In this document: positions 9,337 through 18,499 of the stretch, piece after piece
Layout: each line of letters begins with the position of its first letter
How positions within the stretch are numbered: position 1 is the stretch's first letter
NCBI GenBank assembly: GCA_902597015.1
Contig: CACJWQ010000010.1
Location: 1-38,270, forward strand
Direction: 5' to 3'
DNA length: 38,270 bases
Origin: an uncultured Alphaproteobacteria bacterium
GTDB taxonomy: Bacteria > Pseudomonadota > Alphaproteobacteria > HIMB59 > GCA-002718135
Position numbers and translations under genes: made by a program
Notes under the pieces: model-generated
Seen by the model: only the letters and a program-made list of their open reading frames with translations
Database searches by the model: none
Told to the model about the DNA's origin: nothing

Positions 9337-10272
9337 ATGAGTGGACCACGTCATCCTGAAAAGGTTAAAAACAAATCAAATCCAATTCCTAAAAAACCAA
9401 GTTGGATTAGAGTAAAAGCGCCAACTTCAAAATTTTTCAAAGAAACAAATAAACTCCTAAAAGATAAAAAAATTGTGACTGTATGTGAAGAAGCTGCATG
9501 TCCAAATATAGCTGAATGTTGGCAAAAAAAACATGCAACATTTATGATACTCGGAGATATATGTACTAGAGCTTGCGCATTTTGTAATATTAAAACTGGC
9601 AAACCTCATTATATTGACCACGGTGAAGCTATAAGAATTGCTGAGTCAGTTAAGCAATTGAATTTAGAACATGTTGTAATAACAAGTGTTGACAGAGACG
9701 ACCTAATAGATGGTGGAGCATTACATTTTATTAACGTGATAGATTCAATTAAATCTTTAAATCCAAGTTGCACAATTGAAATTTTAACTCCTGACTTTAA
9801 AAATAAACCTGAAGCTATAGAGATTTTATCAAAAAATTTACCTGACGTCTTCAATCATAACTTAGAAACAGTGCCAAGATTATATCCATCAATTCGTCCG
9901 GGTTCACGTTACTTTGTAAGTTTAAATTTACTTAGTCAAATTAAAGAAAAAAATCCAAGTATATTTACAAAATCAGGTCTAATGGTTGGTTTAGGTGAAA
10001 ATAAAGAAGAAGTATATCAGGTAATGGATGATTTAAGAGCAGCTAATGTTGATTTTATTACAATAGGGCAATACTTACCTCCAACACCGAAACACGCTAA
10101 ACTAGAAAAATTTATTACTCCTCAAGAATTTGATGAATATAAAAAAATGGCATACGCAAAAGGATTTCTAATGGCGGCATCATCACCGCTAACTCGTTCA
10201 AGTTATCATGCTTCTGATGATTTTAAAATCATGCAAGAAAATAGGAAAAATAAACTTTATTCAATTCAATGA
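9337..10272 (+). CDS. lipA: Lipoyl synthase
   Basis: Radical-SAM enzyme that inserts two sulfur atoms into the octanoyl chain on lipoyl domains. Both iron-sulfur cluster motifs are present: the auxiliary cluster cysteines 50, 55 and 61 ([13 protein letters not shown]) and the radical-SAM CxxxCxxC 76, 80 and 83 (CTRACAFC). The C-terminal RSSYHA supplies the Ser ligand of the auxiliary cluster. At 311 residues it is the normal length. It lies 5 bp after pdhC, so the enzyme that matures the lipoyl domains is produced with its substrates. No lipB is visible in the window. It shares ATGA with the next gene. Confidence 0.97.
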   Translation: MSGPRHPEKVKNKSNPIPKKPSWIRVKAPTSKFFKETNKLLKDKKIVTVCEEAACPNIAECWQKKHATFMILGDICTRACAFCNIKTGKPHYIDHGEAIRIAESVKQLNLEHVVITSVDRDDLIDGGALHFINVIDSIKSLNPSCTIEILTPDFKNKPEAIEILSKNLPDVFNHNLETVPRLYPSIRPGSRYFVSLNLLSQIKEKNPSIFTKSGLMVGLGENKEEVYQVMDDLRAANVDFITIGQYLPPTPKHAKLEKFITPQEFDEYKKMAYAKGFLMAASSPLTRSSYHASDDFKIMQENRKNKLYSIQ

Positions 10273-10706
10273 AATCTTCAAATAGAGAGGAAATAGTCGA
10301 TCATGACGCAAAAGGACTTTTTGATATTGTTTTAGATATTGAAAGTTATCCATATTTTATTCCTTGGTGTTCAGCAATGAGAATTCATTCAAAAAATAAA
10401 AATGAAATATATGCTGATATGGTCGTATGGTATAAATATTTTATGCCCCAAACTTTTGGTTCACACGTCACTTTTGATAAAAAAAAACTTTCAATAAGTA
10501 CAACTTATATTGAAGGACCTTTAAAAGATCTTAAAACTAATTGGATTTTTGAATCATTAAAAAAAAATCAAACAAGAATTCATTTTAATGTTGAATTTGA
10601 ATTTAAACGATTTTTTCACCAAAAAATTGCTGAAGCTTTTTTTCCTTTAATTGAAAACAAAATGATTGAATCATTTAAAGTGCGTGCTGATGAAATTTTA
10701 GATTAA
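10269..10706 (+). CDS. Coq10/RatA-type START-domain protein (ubiquinone-binding family)
   Basis: The 145-residue single-domain protein belongs to the SRPBCC/polyketide-cyclase fold. Family features are [20 protein letters not shown] near the N-terminus, a central [20 protein letters not shown] (the family's I/L-x-GPF/L-K motif), and a long C-terminal helix ending FKVRADEIL. Homologues include yeast Coq10, which helps ubiquinone function in respiration, and E. coli RatA. In alphaproteobacteria it commonly follows lipA, as here, with a 4-bp ATGA overlap. Which role applies cannot be told from sequence; the Coq10-like role is more plausible in this lineage. Its 3' end overlaps the convergent pncC gene by 9 bp. 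Confidence 0.9.
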   Translation: MKSSNREEIVDHDAKGLFDIVLDIESYPYFIPWCSAMRIHSKNKNEIYADMVVWYKYFMPQTFGSHVTFDKKKLSISTTYIEGPLKDLKTNWIFESLKKNQTRIHFNVEFEFKRFFHQKIAEAFFPLIENKMIESFKVRADEILD

Positions 10707-11162
10707 TTGATTAATTTTGCTAAATATAAAATCTCTAGTTTTTCTCTGTATGTCTAATCGTTTCCCTTTGTATATTTTCTTGAAAATATAATTACTTTTA
10801 TTAACTTTAATTCCAATATACACTAATCCTACTGGCTTTAACTTTGTCCCACCATTCGGACCTGCTATACCAGTTGTAGAAATGCAGATTTTTGTTTTTT
10901 CATTTTTATACAGACCATTTATCATGTCCTCAGCTACTTCTTTACTTACAGCTCCAAATTTAGAGAGATTACTTTTTGAAACAGATAAATATTTAGATTT
11001 AGCTTTATTTGAATAGCTAATAATCCCGTAAGAGAAAATTTTAGAAACTCCATTATATTTTGTGATAGTGTTTGCTATTAACCCACCTGTGCATGACTCA
11101 GCAACTGAAATTGAGATATTTTTTTTTATTAATTTATCTATAACTTTTTTAATAATAGGCAT
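10698..11162 (-). CDS. pncC: CinA C-terminal-type nicotinamide-nucleotide amidohydrolase
   Basis: Predicted to deamidate NMN to nicotinate mononucleotide in pyridine-nucleotide salvage. The 154-residue stand-alone CinA C-terminal domain shows SVAESCTGGLIANTITKYNG with the catalytic-site Ser/Cys region, GAVSKEVAEDM, and STTGIAGPNGGTKLKPVGLV. The N-terminal MoCF/CinA domain is absent, as in the E. coli PncC (YgaD) type. It is the last gene of the minus-strand group ispDF-pgpA-pncC and overlaps pgpA by 14 bp. The same three-gene neighbourhood is frequent in alphaproteobacteria. Function is inferred from family only. Confidence 0.92.
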   Translation of the reverse strand: MPIIKKVIDKLIKKNISISVAESCTGGLIANTITKYNGVSKIFSYGIISYSNKAKSKYLSVSKSNLSKFGAVSKEVAEDMINGLYKNEKTKICISTTGIAGPNGGTKLKPVGLVYIGIKVNKSNYIFKKIYKGKRLDIQRKTRDFIFSKINQLI

Positions 11163-11625
11163 TTACAATATAAAGAATTATTATTGTATATATTCCTGCT
11201 ATTAAATCATCAAGAATTACACCAAAAGCTGATTTAAGTTTCCTATCTACTATGTTGGCTGGAAAAATTTTCAATATATCAAAAAAACGAAATAAAATAA
11301 AAATTAGCGCTATTGTTACATAAGGATTTATTATTTTAATTTGATCATAAAATATTAAAATTAAGTATACTCCTAAGAATTCATCAATAACTATTATTTT
11401 TGAGTCATGTGATTGGTTGTGTGAAGAGAATTTATTAATAAAAAATAAAGATAGTAAAAAGATTACAAAAAAAATAACCACAAATATTTCTAAAGAAATA
11501 ATTTTGTATTCAACAATAGGAAATAAAATAACTATTGATAAAAAAGATGCAAAGGTTCCCGGTGGTATTAATTTAATATATCCAGCAAAAGATAAAGATA
11601 CAAAAAAATTAGCTAATTTTATCAT
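11149..11625 (-). CDS. pgpA: Phosphatidylglycerophosphatase A
   Basis: Removes the phosphate from phosphatidylglycerophosphate to give phosphatidylglycerol in the inner membrane. The 158 residues carry the family signature GTFASFLSIV near residue 23, VIDEFLGVYLIL, RFFDILKIFPAN and the C-terminal GVILDDLIAGIYT. The paired acidic residues in DE and DD are typical of the metal site. Three to four hydrophobic segments agree with an integral membrane enzyme. It overlaps ispDF by 17 bp upstream and pncC by 14 bp downstream, so all three are likely co-transcribed. Confidence 0.93.
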   Translation of the reverse strand: MIKLANFFVSLSFAGYIKLIPPGTFASFLSIVILFPIVEYKIISLEIFVVIFFVIFLLSLFFINKFSSHNQSHDSKIIVIDEFLGVYLILIFYDQIKIINPYVTIALIFILFRFFDILKIFPANIVDRKLKSAFGVILDDLIAGIYTIIILYIVNAYY

Positions 11626-12748
11626 CTGTTATATGAACTATTGACTCGGCTGCAATTCCTTCGCCATTACCAATAAAACCAATTTTTTCATTTGTAGTTG
11701 CTTTAATAGATACACAGGTATTTTTAATTTGAAGTAATGCTGAAATGTTCTTAATCATTTTTGAAACATATTTATTAATTTTAGGTTTTTCAGCTATTAT
11801 ATTTATATCTAGATTGATTACAGAATAACCTTTTTCTTTAAGTTTATTTCTGCAATAAATAATGAACTTAGATGAATCTGCATTTTTCCATTTTTTATCT
11901 GTGTTTGGAAAGTGATAACCTATGTCTCTCATAGAGAGCGCTCCAAAAATACTATCACAAATTGCATGCAGTACAACGTCCGCATCAGAATGACCAATTA
12001 ACTTAGAGAAAGGAATTTTAACACCTCCTAATTTTAATCCATTTTTGGTTTTTTTATCAATTTGATGAATATCATAACCAATACCGTATTTTGTTATGGG
12101 CTTTCTGTATAAATTAAATAACTGAATATCTTCTGGGTAAGTAATTTTAATATTATTTTTTTCACCTTTGATCAAATTTATTTTTATTTTTGATTTTTGT
12201 AATAGCCCTGCATCATCATTAAATTCAAAATTTTTATATTTGATATGTTCTTTTAATATTAAATTATACTTAAACCCCTGGGGTGTTTGTACGTTAATTG
12301 CTTTTGTTTCCAATTTACTTTTCTTTATTAGTTGTCTGTCATTATATTCAACATATGGAATTGCATTAGTATTTTTGCCTAATTTGGATATAATTCTTTT
12401 AATTAATTTATTACTACATAAAGGACGCGCAGCATCATGTATTAATACATTTTTAATTTTAAATTTTTTTAAATTTTTTAAAGCATTAAAAGATGAAATT
12501 TGTCTTGTAAGCCCAGGTTTTGAATAGATAATTTTTATTTTCTCAGAAACAGCCTTATGATTAAAGTAAGTGTTTTGATATTTTTTATCTATTGAAATAT
12601 TAATAATATCGAAGTTTGATAAATCTAAATTTGAAATAAAATAATTTAAAAAATTTGTATTCCCAATTTTTAAGAATTGTTTTGGAATTTTTTGACCAAA
12701 TCTCTTTCCTTTTCCACCAGCTAGAATTACAAGTGCATTTTTCATCAT
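11609..12748 (-). CDS. ispDF: Bifunctional IspD/IspF enzyme of the MEP isoprenoid pathway
   Basis: The 379 residues combine two non-consecutive steps of the non-mevalonate pathway. Residues 1 to about 215 are IspD (CDP-methylerythritol synthase): VILAGGKGKRFGQKIPKQFL nucleotide-binding start, VLIHDAARPL, and QTPQGFKY. Residues about 218-379 are IspF (MECDP synthase): GYDIHQI with metal ligands, GHSDADVVLHAICDSIFGAL, DIGYHFPNTD, and TTNEKIGFIGNGEGIAAESI. The fusion is common in alphaproteobacteria and places the enzymes on either side of IspE. Two ATG codons are available (12748 and 12745). It is divergent from ntrY with a 60-bp gap. Confidence 0.97.
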   Translation of the reverse strand: MMKNALVILAGGKGKRFGQKIPKQFLKIGNTNFLNYFISNLDLSNFDIINISIDKKYQNTYFNHKAVSEKIKIIYSKPGLTRQISSFNALKNLKKFKIKNVLIHDAARPLCSNKLIKRIISKLGKNTNAIPYVEYNDRQLIKKSKLETKAINVQTPQGFKYNLILKEHIKYKNFEFNDDAGLLQKSKIKINLIKGEKNNIKITYPEDIQLFNLYRKPITKYGIGYDIHQIDKKTKNGLKLGGVKIPFSKLIGHSDADVVLHAICDSIFGALSMRDIGYHFPNTDKKWKNADSSKFIIYCRNKLKEKGYSVINLDINIIAEKPKINKYVSKMIKNISALLQIKNTCVSIKATTNEKIGFIGNGEGIAAESIVHITDDKIS

Positions 12749-12808
12749 TTTAATTTATATACTATACTGTTTTACTATCATTATTTAAAAAACTAACTAA
12801 AGTATACA
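12749..12808. promoter_or_regulatory. Divergent promoter region ispDF / ntrY
   Basis: A 60-bp AT-rich spacer separates the two divergent genes. On the plus strand two tandem -10-like hexamers TATACT (12758-12763 and 12763-12768, sharing a base) lie about 40-50 bp before the ntrY start. No clear -35 is seen. AGTATACAGT just before ntrY (12801-12810) contains a GTATAC palindrome. Assignment is tentative. Confidence 0.35.
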
Positions 12809-14953
12809 GTGTTTAACCTATCAAAATTACTTAAATCTATTCATCTTTCAAGATTATCTTTTTATTTTTTAATCTTTTTAATCATATTGAGTTTTTCGAT
12901 CACATTCTACTTAATGCTTCCAAATAACGATCTAGTAAAAGATCCAAGAAGACTACAATTTTTTTTATTGGCGGATGTTATTTTTGTCATTTTATTGATA
13001 TCCATAATTATTAGACAAATTGTTCTGATTTTAGTGAGAAGAAGAAAAAGTTATGATGAATCTCGATTATATATAAAATTTGTTAATTTATTTGCTGCAA
13101 TGGCTTTGGGTCCAGCCATTGGATTAGTTATTATCACATCACTTTTTTTTAATTTAGAGTTAAGAACTTGGTACGGCGATGCAGTAAAAGACGCGGTTGT
13201 AAATTCTAACATTGTAGCAAAAAATTATGAAAATGAGATTCAGGCAGAAATAGTTTCTGATACTCAGTTAATCATGAGAGAAATATTAAAGGCTTCTCAA
13301 AATAATGAAGTAAATATTCAATCAATTAGATTAGCATTAAGTGAATTTATTAATTTGAGAACAATTTCAAGTATCTATATTTTTAATACTGAAGGAAATA
13401 TCTACTTAAGCCTTAAAGATCCTGATAATGAAAATTTTTCTCTCCCTTCAAATGAAATATTTAAAGTCATTAATCAAAACCAAGTTTACATTTTTCAATT
13501 AGATAAAAATTCTATTACTGCCTATAAAAAAATAAATTTCTTAAATGATGTTTACATGCAAGTTAATAGAAATTTGAATACAAATATTTGGGATCATATT
13601 AGTGCTACAAAAGAGGCATTTGAAATTTATACTTTGAAAGAAGAAGAAAGCTCAGGAATTCAAATAACTTATTCAATGATATTTGTACTTTTTTCTATTT
13701 GTTTTATATTAGTTGCAATTTTGATTGGGTTTAATCTAGCTAGTAATCTTAGTAAACCAATTACAAACTTAATCAAATCAGCGAATAAGATATCAGAAGG
13801 GAATTTTGATGCTAAAGTTAGTGAAACAGATCAATTTCAAGAGATAAAAATATTATTATCGTCTTATAATAAAATGATTTCCGAAATTGAGAATAAACAA
13901 AATGAGTTAATATCAAAAAGTCAAGAAGATGAAGAAAAAAGAATTTTTATTGAGGCGATCTTAAGTCTTTTAACAATAGGTGTAATTTCTTTAGATAAAA
14001 AATTTAATATTTTATTATTTAATAAAACTTTAACCAAACTATTTAGAAATACTAAAACTTTTAAAATAAATGATAATTTTCTTTCCTATTTTCCTGAATG
14101 GAAAAAGATATTTGAGAATTTTGAAATATCAAATAAAGTATTACTAAATTTTCAATACGATTTTATATTATATGACGATCAAAGAAATTTTAATATTAGA
14201 ATTATTAAAGAAATTAATGATAATAAAATTGAGGGATATGTTGTTGCTCTAGATGATGCTACATCTCTAATTTTAGCAGAAAAACATGCTGCTTGGTCTG
14301 ACATAGCAAGAAAGATAGCACATGAAGTTAAAAATCCTCTTACTCCCATTAAACTTTCTGCTGAAAGAATAGAGAAAAAATTTTTAGATGCAAAAACAGA
14401 TAAAGAAGATATTTCACTTTTAACTAAAACAATATCAAGGCAAGTAGATGATATTGGAAAGTTAGTTGACGAATTTTCATCTTTTGCAAGAATGCCTGAG
14501 GCAGAAATCAAGCTTGATAATCTATCAAAATGCTTAGAAGAGGCATACCATTTATATTTCAATACAAGAAAGGATATAAAACTAAATTTAATTAAACCTG
14601 AAAATGACATTTATTTTCACTTTGACACCCTTCAAATCTCAAGATGTTTTAATAATTTAATTAAAAATGCTATTGAAGCTGTGGAAAAAATACCCAACCC
14701 TGTAGTCGAAGTATTATTGGCTACTGATACTCAAAATATAAAAATTGAAATAAAAGATAATGGTGTGGGAATTGATGAAAAAATGTTGAGTAAAATTTTT
14801 GAGCCTTATTTTACAACTAAAACAAAAGGAACTGGCCTTGGTTTATCTATAGTAAAAAGAATTATTGAAGATCATGGCGGTAAAATAAAAATTGAGAAAA
14901 ATAAAAATATGGCAGGTACAACATCACTAATTAATTTTGAATACAATGCATAA
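12809..14953 (+). CDS. ntrY: NtrY-type sensor histidine kinase
   Basis: Membrane sensor of a two-component system, partner of the NtrX protein encoded next. The 714 residues show three hydrophobic segments in the first 110, an extracytoplasmic region of about 170 residues, and a further membrane span near 283-308. A HAMP linker (LASNLSKPITNLIKSANKIS), a PAS-like region (about 385-470), the phospho-acceptor His505 in AHEVKNPLTPIKL, the N box NNLIKNAIEA (about 615), G1 DNGVGID and G2 GTGLGLSIVK follow. Start is GTG. NtrYX is linked to nitrogen and redox/respiratory control and to envelope properties in alphaproteobacteria; the signal sensed here cannot be read from sequence. Confidence 0.93.
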   Translation: MFNLSKLLKSIHLSRLSFYFLIFLIILSFSITFYLMLPNNDLVKDPRRLQFFLLADVIFVILLISIIIRQIVLILVRRRKSYDESRLYIKFVNLFAAMALGPAIGLVIITSLFFNLELRTWYGDAVKDAVVNSNIVAKNYENEIQAEIVSDTQLIMREILKASQNNEVNIQSIRLALSEFINLRTISSIYIFNTEGNIYLSLKDPDNENFSLPSNEIFKVINQNQVYIFQLDKNSITAYKKINFLNDVYMQVNRNLNTNIWDHISATKEAFEIYTLKEEESSGIQITYSMIFVLFSICFILVAILIGFNLASNLSKPITNLIKSANKISEGNFDAKVSETDQFQEIKILLSSYNKMISEIENKQNELISKSQEDEEKRIFIEAILSLLTIGVISLDKKFNILLFNKTLTKLFRNTKTFKINDNFLSYFPEWKKIFENFEISNKVLLNFQYDFILYDDQRNFNIRIIKEINDNKIEGYVVALDDATSLILAEKHAAWSDIARKIAHEVKNPLTPIKLSAERIEKKFLDAKTDKEDISLLTKTISRQVDDIGKLVDEFSSFARMPEAEIKLDNLSKCLEEAYHLYFNTRKDIKLNLIKPENDIYFHFDTLQISRCFNNLIKNAIEAVEKIPNPVVEVLLATDTQNIKIEIKDNGVGIDEKMLSKIFEPYFTTKTKGTGLGLSIVKRIIEDHGGKIKIEKNKNMAGTTSLINFEYNA

Positions 14954-16277
14954 AGTATTAATTATAGATGATGAAAAGGATATTTGTTTTCTTATTTCAG
15001 AAATTTTAAAAGATGAAAATTATAATACATCTATAGCACTCAATTCAGATGAAGCAATTAGTAAATTTAATGAACTTAAACCCGACTTAGTTATTTTAGA
15101 TGTATGGCTATCTAACAGTCAATTAGACGGGATTGAAATTTTAAAAGAATTTAAATCGATCGATAGCAATATTCCAATTATAATTATAAGTGGTCATGGA
15201 ACTGTCGATCTTGCAGTTAAATCTATAAAAAATGGAGCATACGACTTTTTAGAAAAGCCATTCAACAGTGATAAATTAATTATTCTTACTAAGAGAGCAA
15301 TAGAAAGTTCATCATTATTGAGTGAAAATAAAAATTTAAAAGATACGTTAATTAAAACTATTCCTCTAATAGGGAATTCAGAATTCATTAAAAAAATTAA
15401 TAAACATTTAAATGAGCAGAGTTCAAGTAATTCAAGATTATTAATTGAAGGGCCGTTTGGAACAGGAAAAAAACATTTTACAAATTTAATACATCAAAAT
15501 TCACAATATAAAGATAAGCTTCCTATATCAATTGATTTTAAAAAACTTACAAATGAAGCATTGAATAATATGTTTGGGGAAAATAAAAACGCAATTAATG
15601 AAAATATTTTTTATCGATCAAACAATAATTCATTAATACTGCTCAATATTGAAACTCTACCCAATATTTATCAAAAAAAACTTTTAAATTTTCTAGAAAA
15701 CAAAAAAATTTTTGAAGATCTTGATATTGAATTAAATCACAAAATTATTACAATTACTGAGAAAAATTTAGAAATAGAAATTGAAAAAGGTAATTTTATT
15801 AAAAGACTATATGATAGAATTTCAACAGACTTTATAAAATTTAAATCTCTCTCTGATAGGAGAGATGATGTTCTTCCTATCCTTGATTTTTATTTAAATG
15901 AAAAAAGTGGGGGAAATTTAAATTTTAAATTTTCTTCTAAAGCCTTAACTAAGTTACAAATGTATGACTGGCCTGGAAATATCTCTCAATTAATTAACTA
16001 CGTAGAGAAAAGTCTGATACTTAACCAAGATCAAAATATAAAAGAGTTAGAGGTTGATGATTTAGCACTTCAAATGGGAGATGAAACTGCGTCAAATTCT
16101 TCCAATAATTCATTGGATTTGTCTTTAAAAGAAGCAAGATCAGAGTTTGAAAAAAATTATTTAATATCGCAAATAAAGAGATTTAATGGTAATATAACTA
16201 AAGTTTCTGAATTTACAGGAATGGAAAGAACTGCTCTTTATAGAAAATTTAAATCACTAGATATAAAAGTAGAATAA
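14946..16277 (+). CDS. ntrX: NtrX-type response regulator with degenerate AAA+ domain
   Basis: The 443-residue response regulator is paired with NtrY. I chose the ATG at 14946 (MHKVLIIDDEKD) over an in-frame TTG nine bases upstream because receiver domains start there. The ATG lies in an 8-bp overlap with ntrY (ATGCATAA). The receiver has the acidic pair Asp8/Asp9, phospho-acceptor Asp52, Ser82 and Lys104. The AAA+ region keeps a Walker A-like GPFGTGK (169-175). However, where the GAFTGA loop is expected there is only MFGENKNAINENIF, and Walker B reads SLILLNIE without the usual Asp-Glu. The C-terminus is a Fis-type helix-turn-helix (NITKVSEFTGMERTALYRKF). Thus it likely binds DNA but does not activate sigma-54. 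Confidence 0.93.
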   Translation: MHKVLIIDDEKDICFLISEILKDENYNTSIALNSDEAISKFNELKPDLVILDVWLSNSQLDGIEILKEFKSIDSNIPIIIISGHGTVDLAVKSIKNGAYDFLEKPFNSDKLIILTKRAIESSSLLSENKNLKDTLIKTIPLIGNSEFIKKINKHLNEQSSSNSRLLIEGPFGTGKKHFTNLIHQNSQYKDKLPISIDFKKLTNEALNNMFGENKNAINENIFYRSNNNSLILLNIETLPNIYQKKLLNFLENKKIFEDLDIELNHKIITITEKNLEIEIEKGNFIKRLYDRISTDFIKFKSLSDRRDDVLPILDFYLNEKSGGNLNFKFSSKALTKLQMYDWPGNISQLINYVEKSLILNQDQNIKELEVDDLALQMGDETASNSSNNSLDLSLKEARSEFEKNYLISQIKRFNGNITKVSEFTGMERTALYRKFKSLDIKVE

Positions 16278-16284
16278 CTAATCA

Positions 16285-17649
16285 ATGAAAACAATTATTT
16301 GTGGTGCTGGAGATGTTGGATATAGTATAGCTGATAAACTATCTCGCGAAAATTTTGAAGTTACAGTTATTGATGAAGATGAAAATAGATTAAATAAAGT
16401 ATCTGAAAATTTGGATGTTAAAACAATAAATGGAATTCCTAGCATGCCATCAGTTTTAGAGAATGCAGGTGCAAATGATTGTGAAATACTAATTGCAGTT
16501 ACTAAAAGTGATGAAACTAACATGGTTACTTGTCAAATTGGCCATTCTTTATTTAAGATTAAAAAGAAAATAGCAAGAATTAGGCAGCAGGATTATTTAA
16601 AAAATGATTGGAAAGATTTATATAATGATGAAAATTTTCCAATAGATGCAATAATTTCTCCAGAACAAGAGGTTGCAAAAGGGATATTCAGAAGATTAAT
16701 CTCTCCAGGAACTATAGATATGGTTGAATTATCTGATAAAAAATTGAAATTAATTGGATTAAAATGTGAAGATAATTTTTTACATTCAGGTCTAACTGTA
16801 AGAGAATTATCAGAAAAATTTCCTGATTACCTTGCTAACATAATGTTTATATTTAGAGGTGATCAAAAATTTACTGTAAATTCATCTACAAAAATTGAAA
16901 AAAAAGATACAATTTTTTTAGTTGTTGAAACTGACAATTTGACTGATGTTTTATCTGAGTTTGGACATCAAGAGTTACAAGCTAAAAAGGCTGTTGTAAT
17001 TGGTGGTGGCAATATTGGATTTTCGTTGGCACAATTAATTGAAGGCTCTGAGACTGATATAAAAACTGAATTAATTGAAGTTAATAAAGAACGTGCTGAA
17101 TTTCTTGCGTCAAACTTGGAAAATATCACGGTTACATGTGGAGATGGTTTGGACAATCAGATTCTTGAAGAGGTAAACATATCAGAGGCTGGTTATTGTA
17201 TATCTATAACAGAAGACGATGAAGTCAATATATTATCATCTTTATTAGCTAAAAGAGCAGGGGCTGATACATCAATAACTTTAATTAATAATAGTAATTA
17301 TTCATCTTTGTTGTCTAATATTGGAGTTGATATGACAATAGATCCCAAAATAATAACAATTTCTAAAATTTTAGAAAAAGTTAGAGGCGTAAAAATAAGA
17401 AATGATTATTCAATAGGTGAAGGTTTTGGAGAAGTAATTGAGGCAGATATTCAGTCAGAATCTTTTCTCTGTAATAAAAATCTTAAAGAATTAGAATTAC
17501 CAAAGGGTATACGTATTGGCTCTATTGTAAGGGATAAAAAAATTATAATCCCCAATAGCCAAACTGTTTTTAAAGAAAATGATGATGTTGTTTTTTTTGC
17601 TGAAACTAACTGCATAAAAAAACTAGAAAAACTTTTATCAAAAGTTTAA
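16285..17649 (+). CDS. trkA: Trk potassium-uptake regulatory subunit TrkA
   Basis: Cytoplasmic NAD(H)-binding subunit that gates the TrkH/TrkG potassium channel. The 454 residues contain two RCK units, each a Rossmann domain plus a C-terminal RCK_C domain. The first opens with ICGAGDVGYSIADKLSRENF, the second with VVIGGGNIGFSLAQLI near residue 235. SMPSVLENAGA and ISITEDDEVNILSSLLAKRA are typical. No trkH is present in the window, so the channel subunit must be elsewhere. ntrX-trkA adjacency is a conserved alphaproteobacterial feature. It lies 7 bp after ntrX. Confidence 0.95.
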   Translation: MKTIICGAGDVGYSIADKLSRENFEVTVIDEDENRLNKVSENLDVKTINGIPSMPSVLENAGANDCEILIAVTKSDETNMVTCQIGHSLFKIKKKIARIRQQDYLKNDWKDLYNDENFPIDAIISPEQEVAKGIFRRLISPGTIDMVELSDKKLKLIGLKCEDNFLHSGLTVRELSEKFPDYLANIMFIFRGDQKFTVNSSTKIEKKDTIFLVVETDNLTDVLSEFGHQELQAKKAVVIGGGNIGFSLAQLIEGSETDIKTELIEVNKERAEFLASNLENITVTCGDGLDNQILEEVNISEAGYCISITEDDEVNILSSLLAKRAGADTSITLINNSNYSSLLSNIGVDMTIDPKIITISKILEKVRGVKIRNDYSIGEGFGEVIEADIQSESFLCNKNLKELELPKGIRIGSIVRDKKIIIPNSQTVFKENDDVVFFAETNCIKKLEKLLSKV

Positions 17650-17653
17650 ATTA

Positions 17654-18499
17654 ATGCCAAATTTTGCTTATATAAATAACAAATTTGTAAATTTTAAATT
17701 AGCAAAAATTCATATAGAGGATAGAGGATTACAATTTGCAGATAGTGTTTATGAAGTTATCGCAGTTTTAGATAATAATTTAATTGATTTAGATTTTCAT
17801 CTTAAGAGATTAAAATATTCTCTTCGTGAACTAAAAATCAAATTTACAATAAATAAAAAAAACTTAACTAATATTTTTCTAAATTTAATAAAAAAAAATA
17901 AAACAAGAAATGGTATAATATATTTACAAATTACAAGAGGTATTCAATTTAGAGAACACAAATATCAAAAAAATTTAACCCCAACTTTGATTATATACAC
18001 AAGAAATAAAAGTTTTAATTTACCTGGAAAAAAATTTGAAGGGGTAAATACAATTACATACCAAGATCTTCGATGGAAAAGACGTGATATTAAAACAGTA
18101 AATTTACTTCCAAATATTATAGCAGCAAATATGGCCAAAAAGAAAAATGCTTATGAGGCAATTTTAATACAAAATGGAAAAGTAACTGAGGGTACATCTT
18201 CTAATATTTGGATTATAAAAGGAAATAATTTAATAACTCATCCAGCTAATTCCGATATTTTAAAAGGAGTAACTAGAACATCTCTGTTAAAAATTATAAA
18301 AAAAACTAAACTTAAACTAATAGAAAAACAATTTACCCAAAAGCAATTAATTAATGCTGATGAAGTTTTCTTAACAAGCTCTGGAAGTTTTATTACTCCT
18401 ATTTTAAAAATTGATAATAAAAAAATTAATAATGGTAAAATTGGCAATATCACATTGAAACTAGCAGAAATGTATACTGAAGCATGTATAAATGGATAA
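17654..18499 (+). CDS. Class IV aminotransferase, D-amino-acid transaminase-like
   Basis: A PLP enzyme of fold type IV, 281 residues. It starts with the family motif FAYINNKFV and EDRGLQFADSVYEV. The PLP lysine is Lys147 in RRDIKTVNLLPNII, and the cofactor-phosphate region is NGKVTEGTSSNIWII. The C-terminal ADEVFLTSSGSFITPI is also typical. In alphaproteobacteria the gene after trkA is usually annotated D-alanine transaminase (D-Ala + 2-oxoglutarate to pyruvate + D-Glu). Branched-chain aminotransferases and aminodeoxychorismate lyase share the fold, so the substrate is an inference. It sits 4 bp after trkA and overlaps the next gene by 8 bp. Confidence 0.87.
   Translation: MPNFAYINNKFVNFKLAKIHIEDRGLQFADSVYEVIAVLDNNLIDLDFHLKRLKYSLRELKIKFTINKKNLTNIFLNLIKKNKTRNGIIYLQITRGIQFREHKYQKNLTPTLIIYTRNKSFNLPGKKFEGVNTITYQDLRWKRRDIKTVNLLPNIIAANMAKKKNAYEAILIQNGKVTEGTSSNIWIIKGNNLITHPANSDILKGVTRTSLLKIIKKTKLKLIEKQFTQKQLINADEVFLTSSGSFITPILKIDNKKINNGKIGNITLKLAEMYTEACING

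Noticed and set aside
11417-11644. 75-codon plus-strand frame antisense to pgpA
   Set aside because: Lys-rich AT-driven frame entirely opposite pgpA and the end of ispDF, with no family features.
12168-12527. 119-codon plus-strand frame antisense to ispDF
   Set aside because: Shadow of the conserved IspD frame; composition is hydrophobic noise from complementing Lys/Asn-rich codons.
14937-14945. TTG start three codons upstream for ntrX
   Set aside because: Receiver domains start at MHKVLIIDDE; the ATG at 14946 fits the common 8-bp overlap layout.
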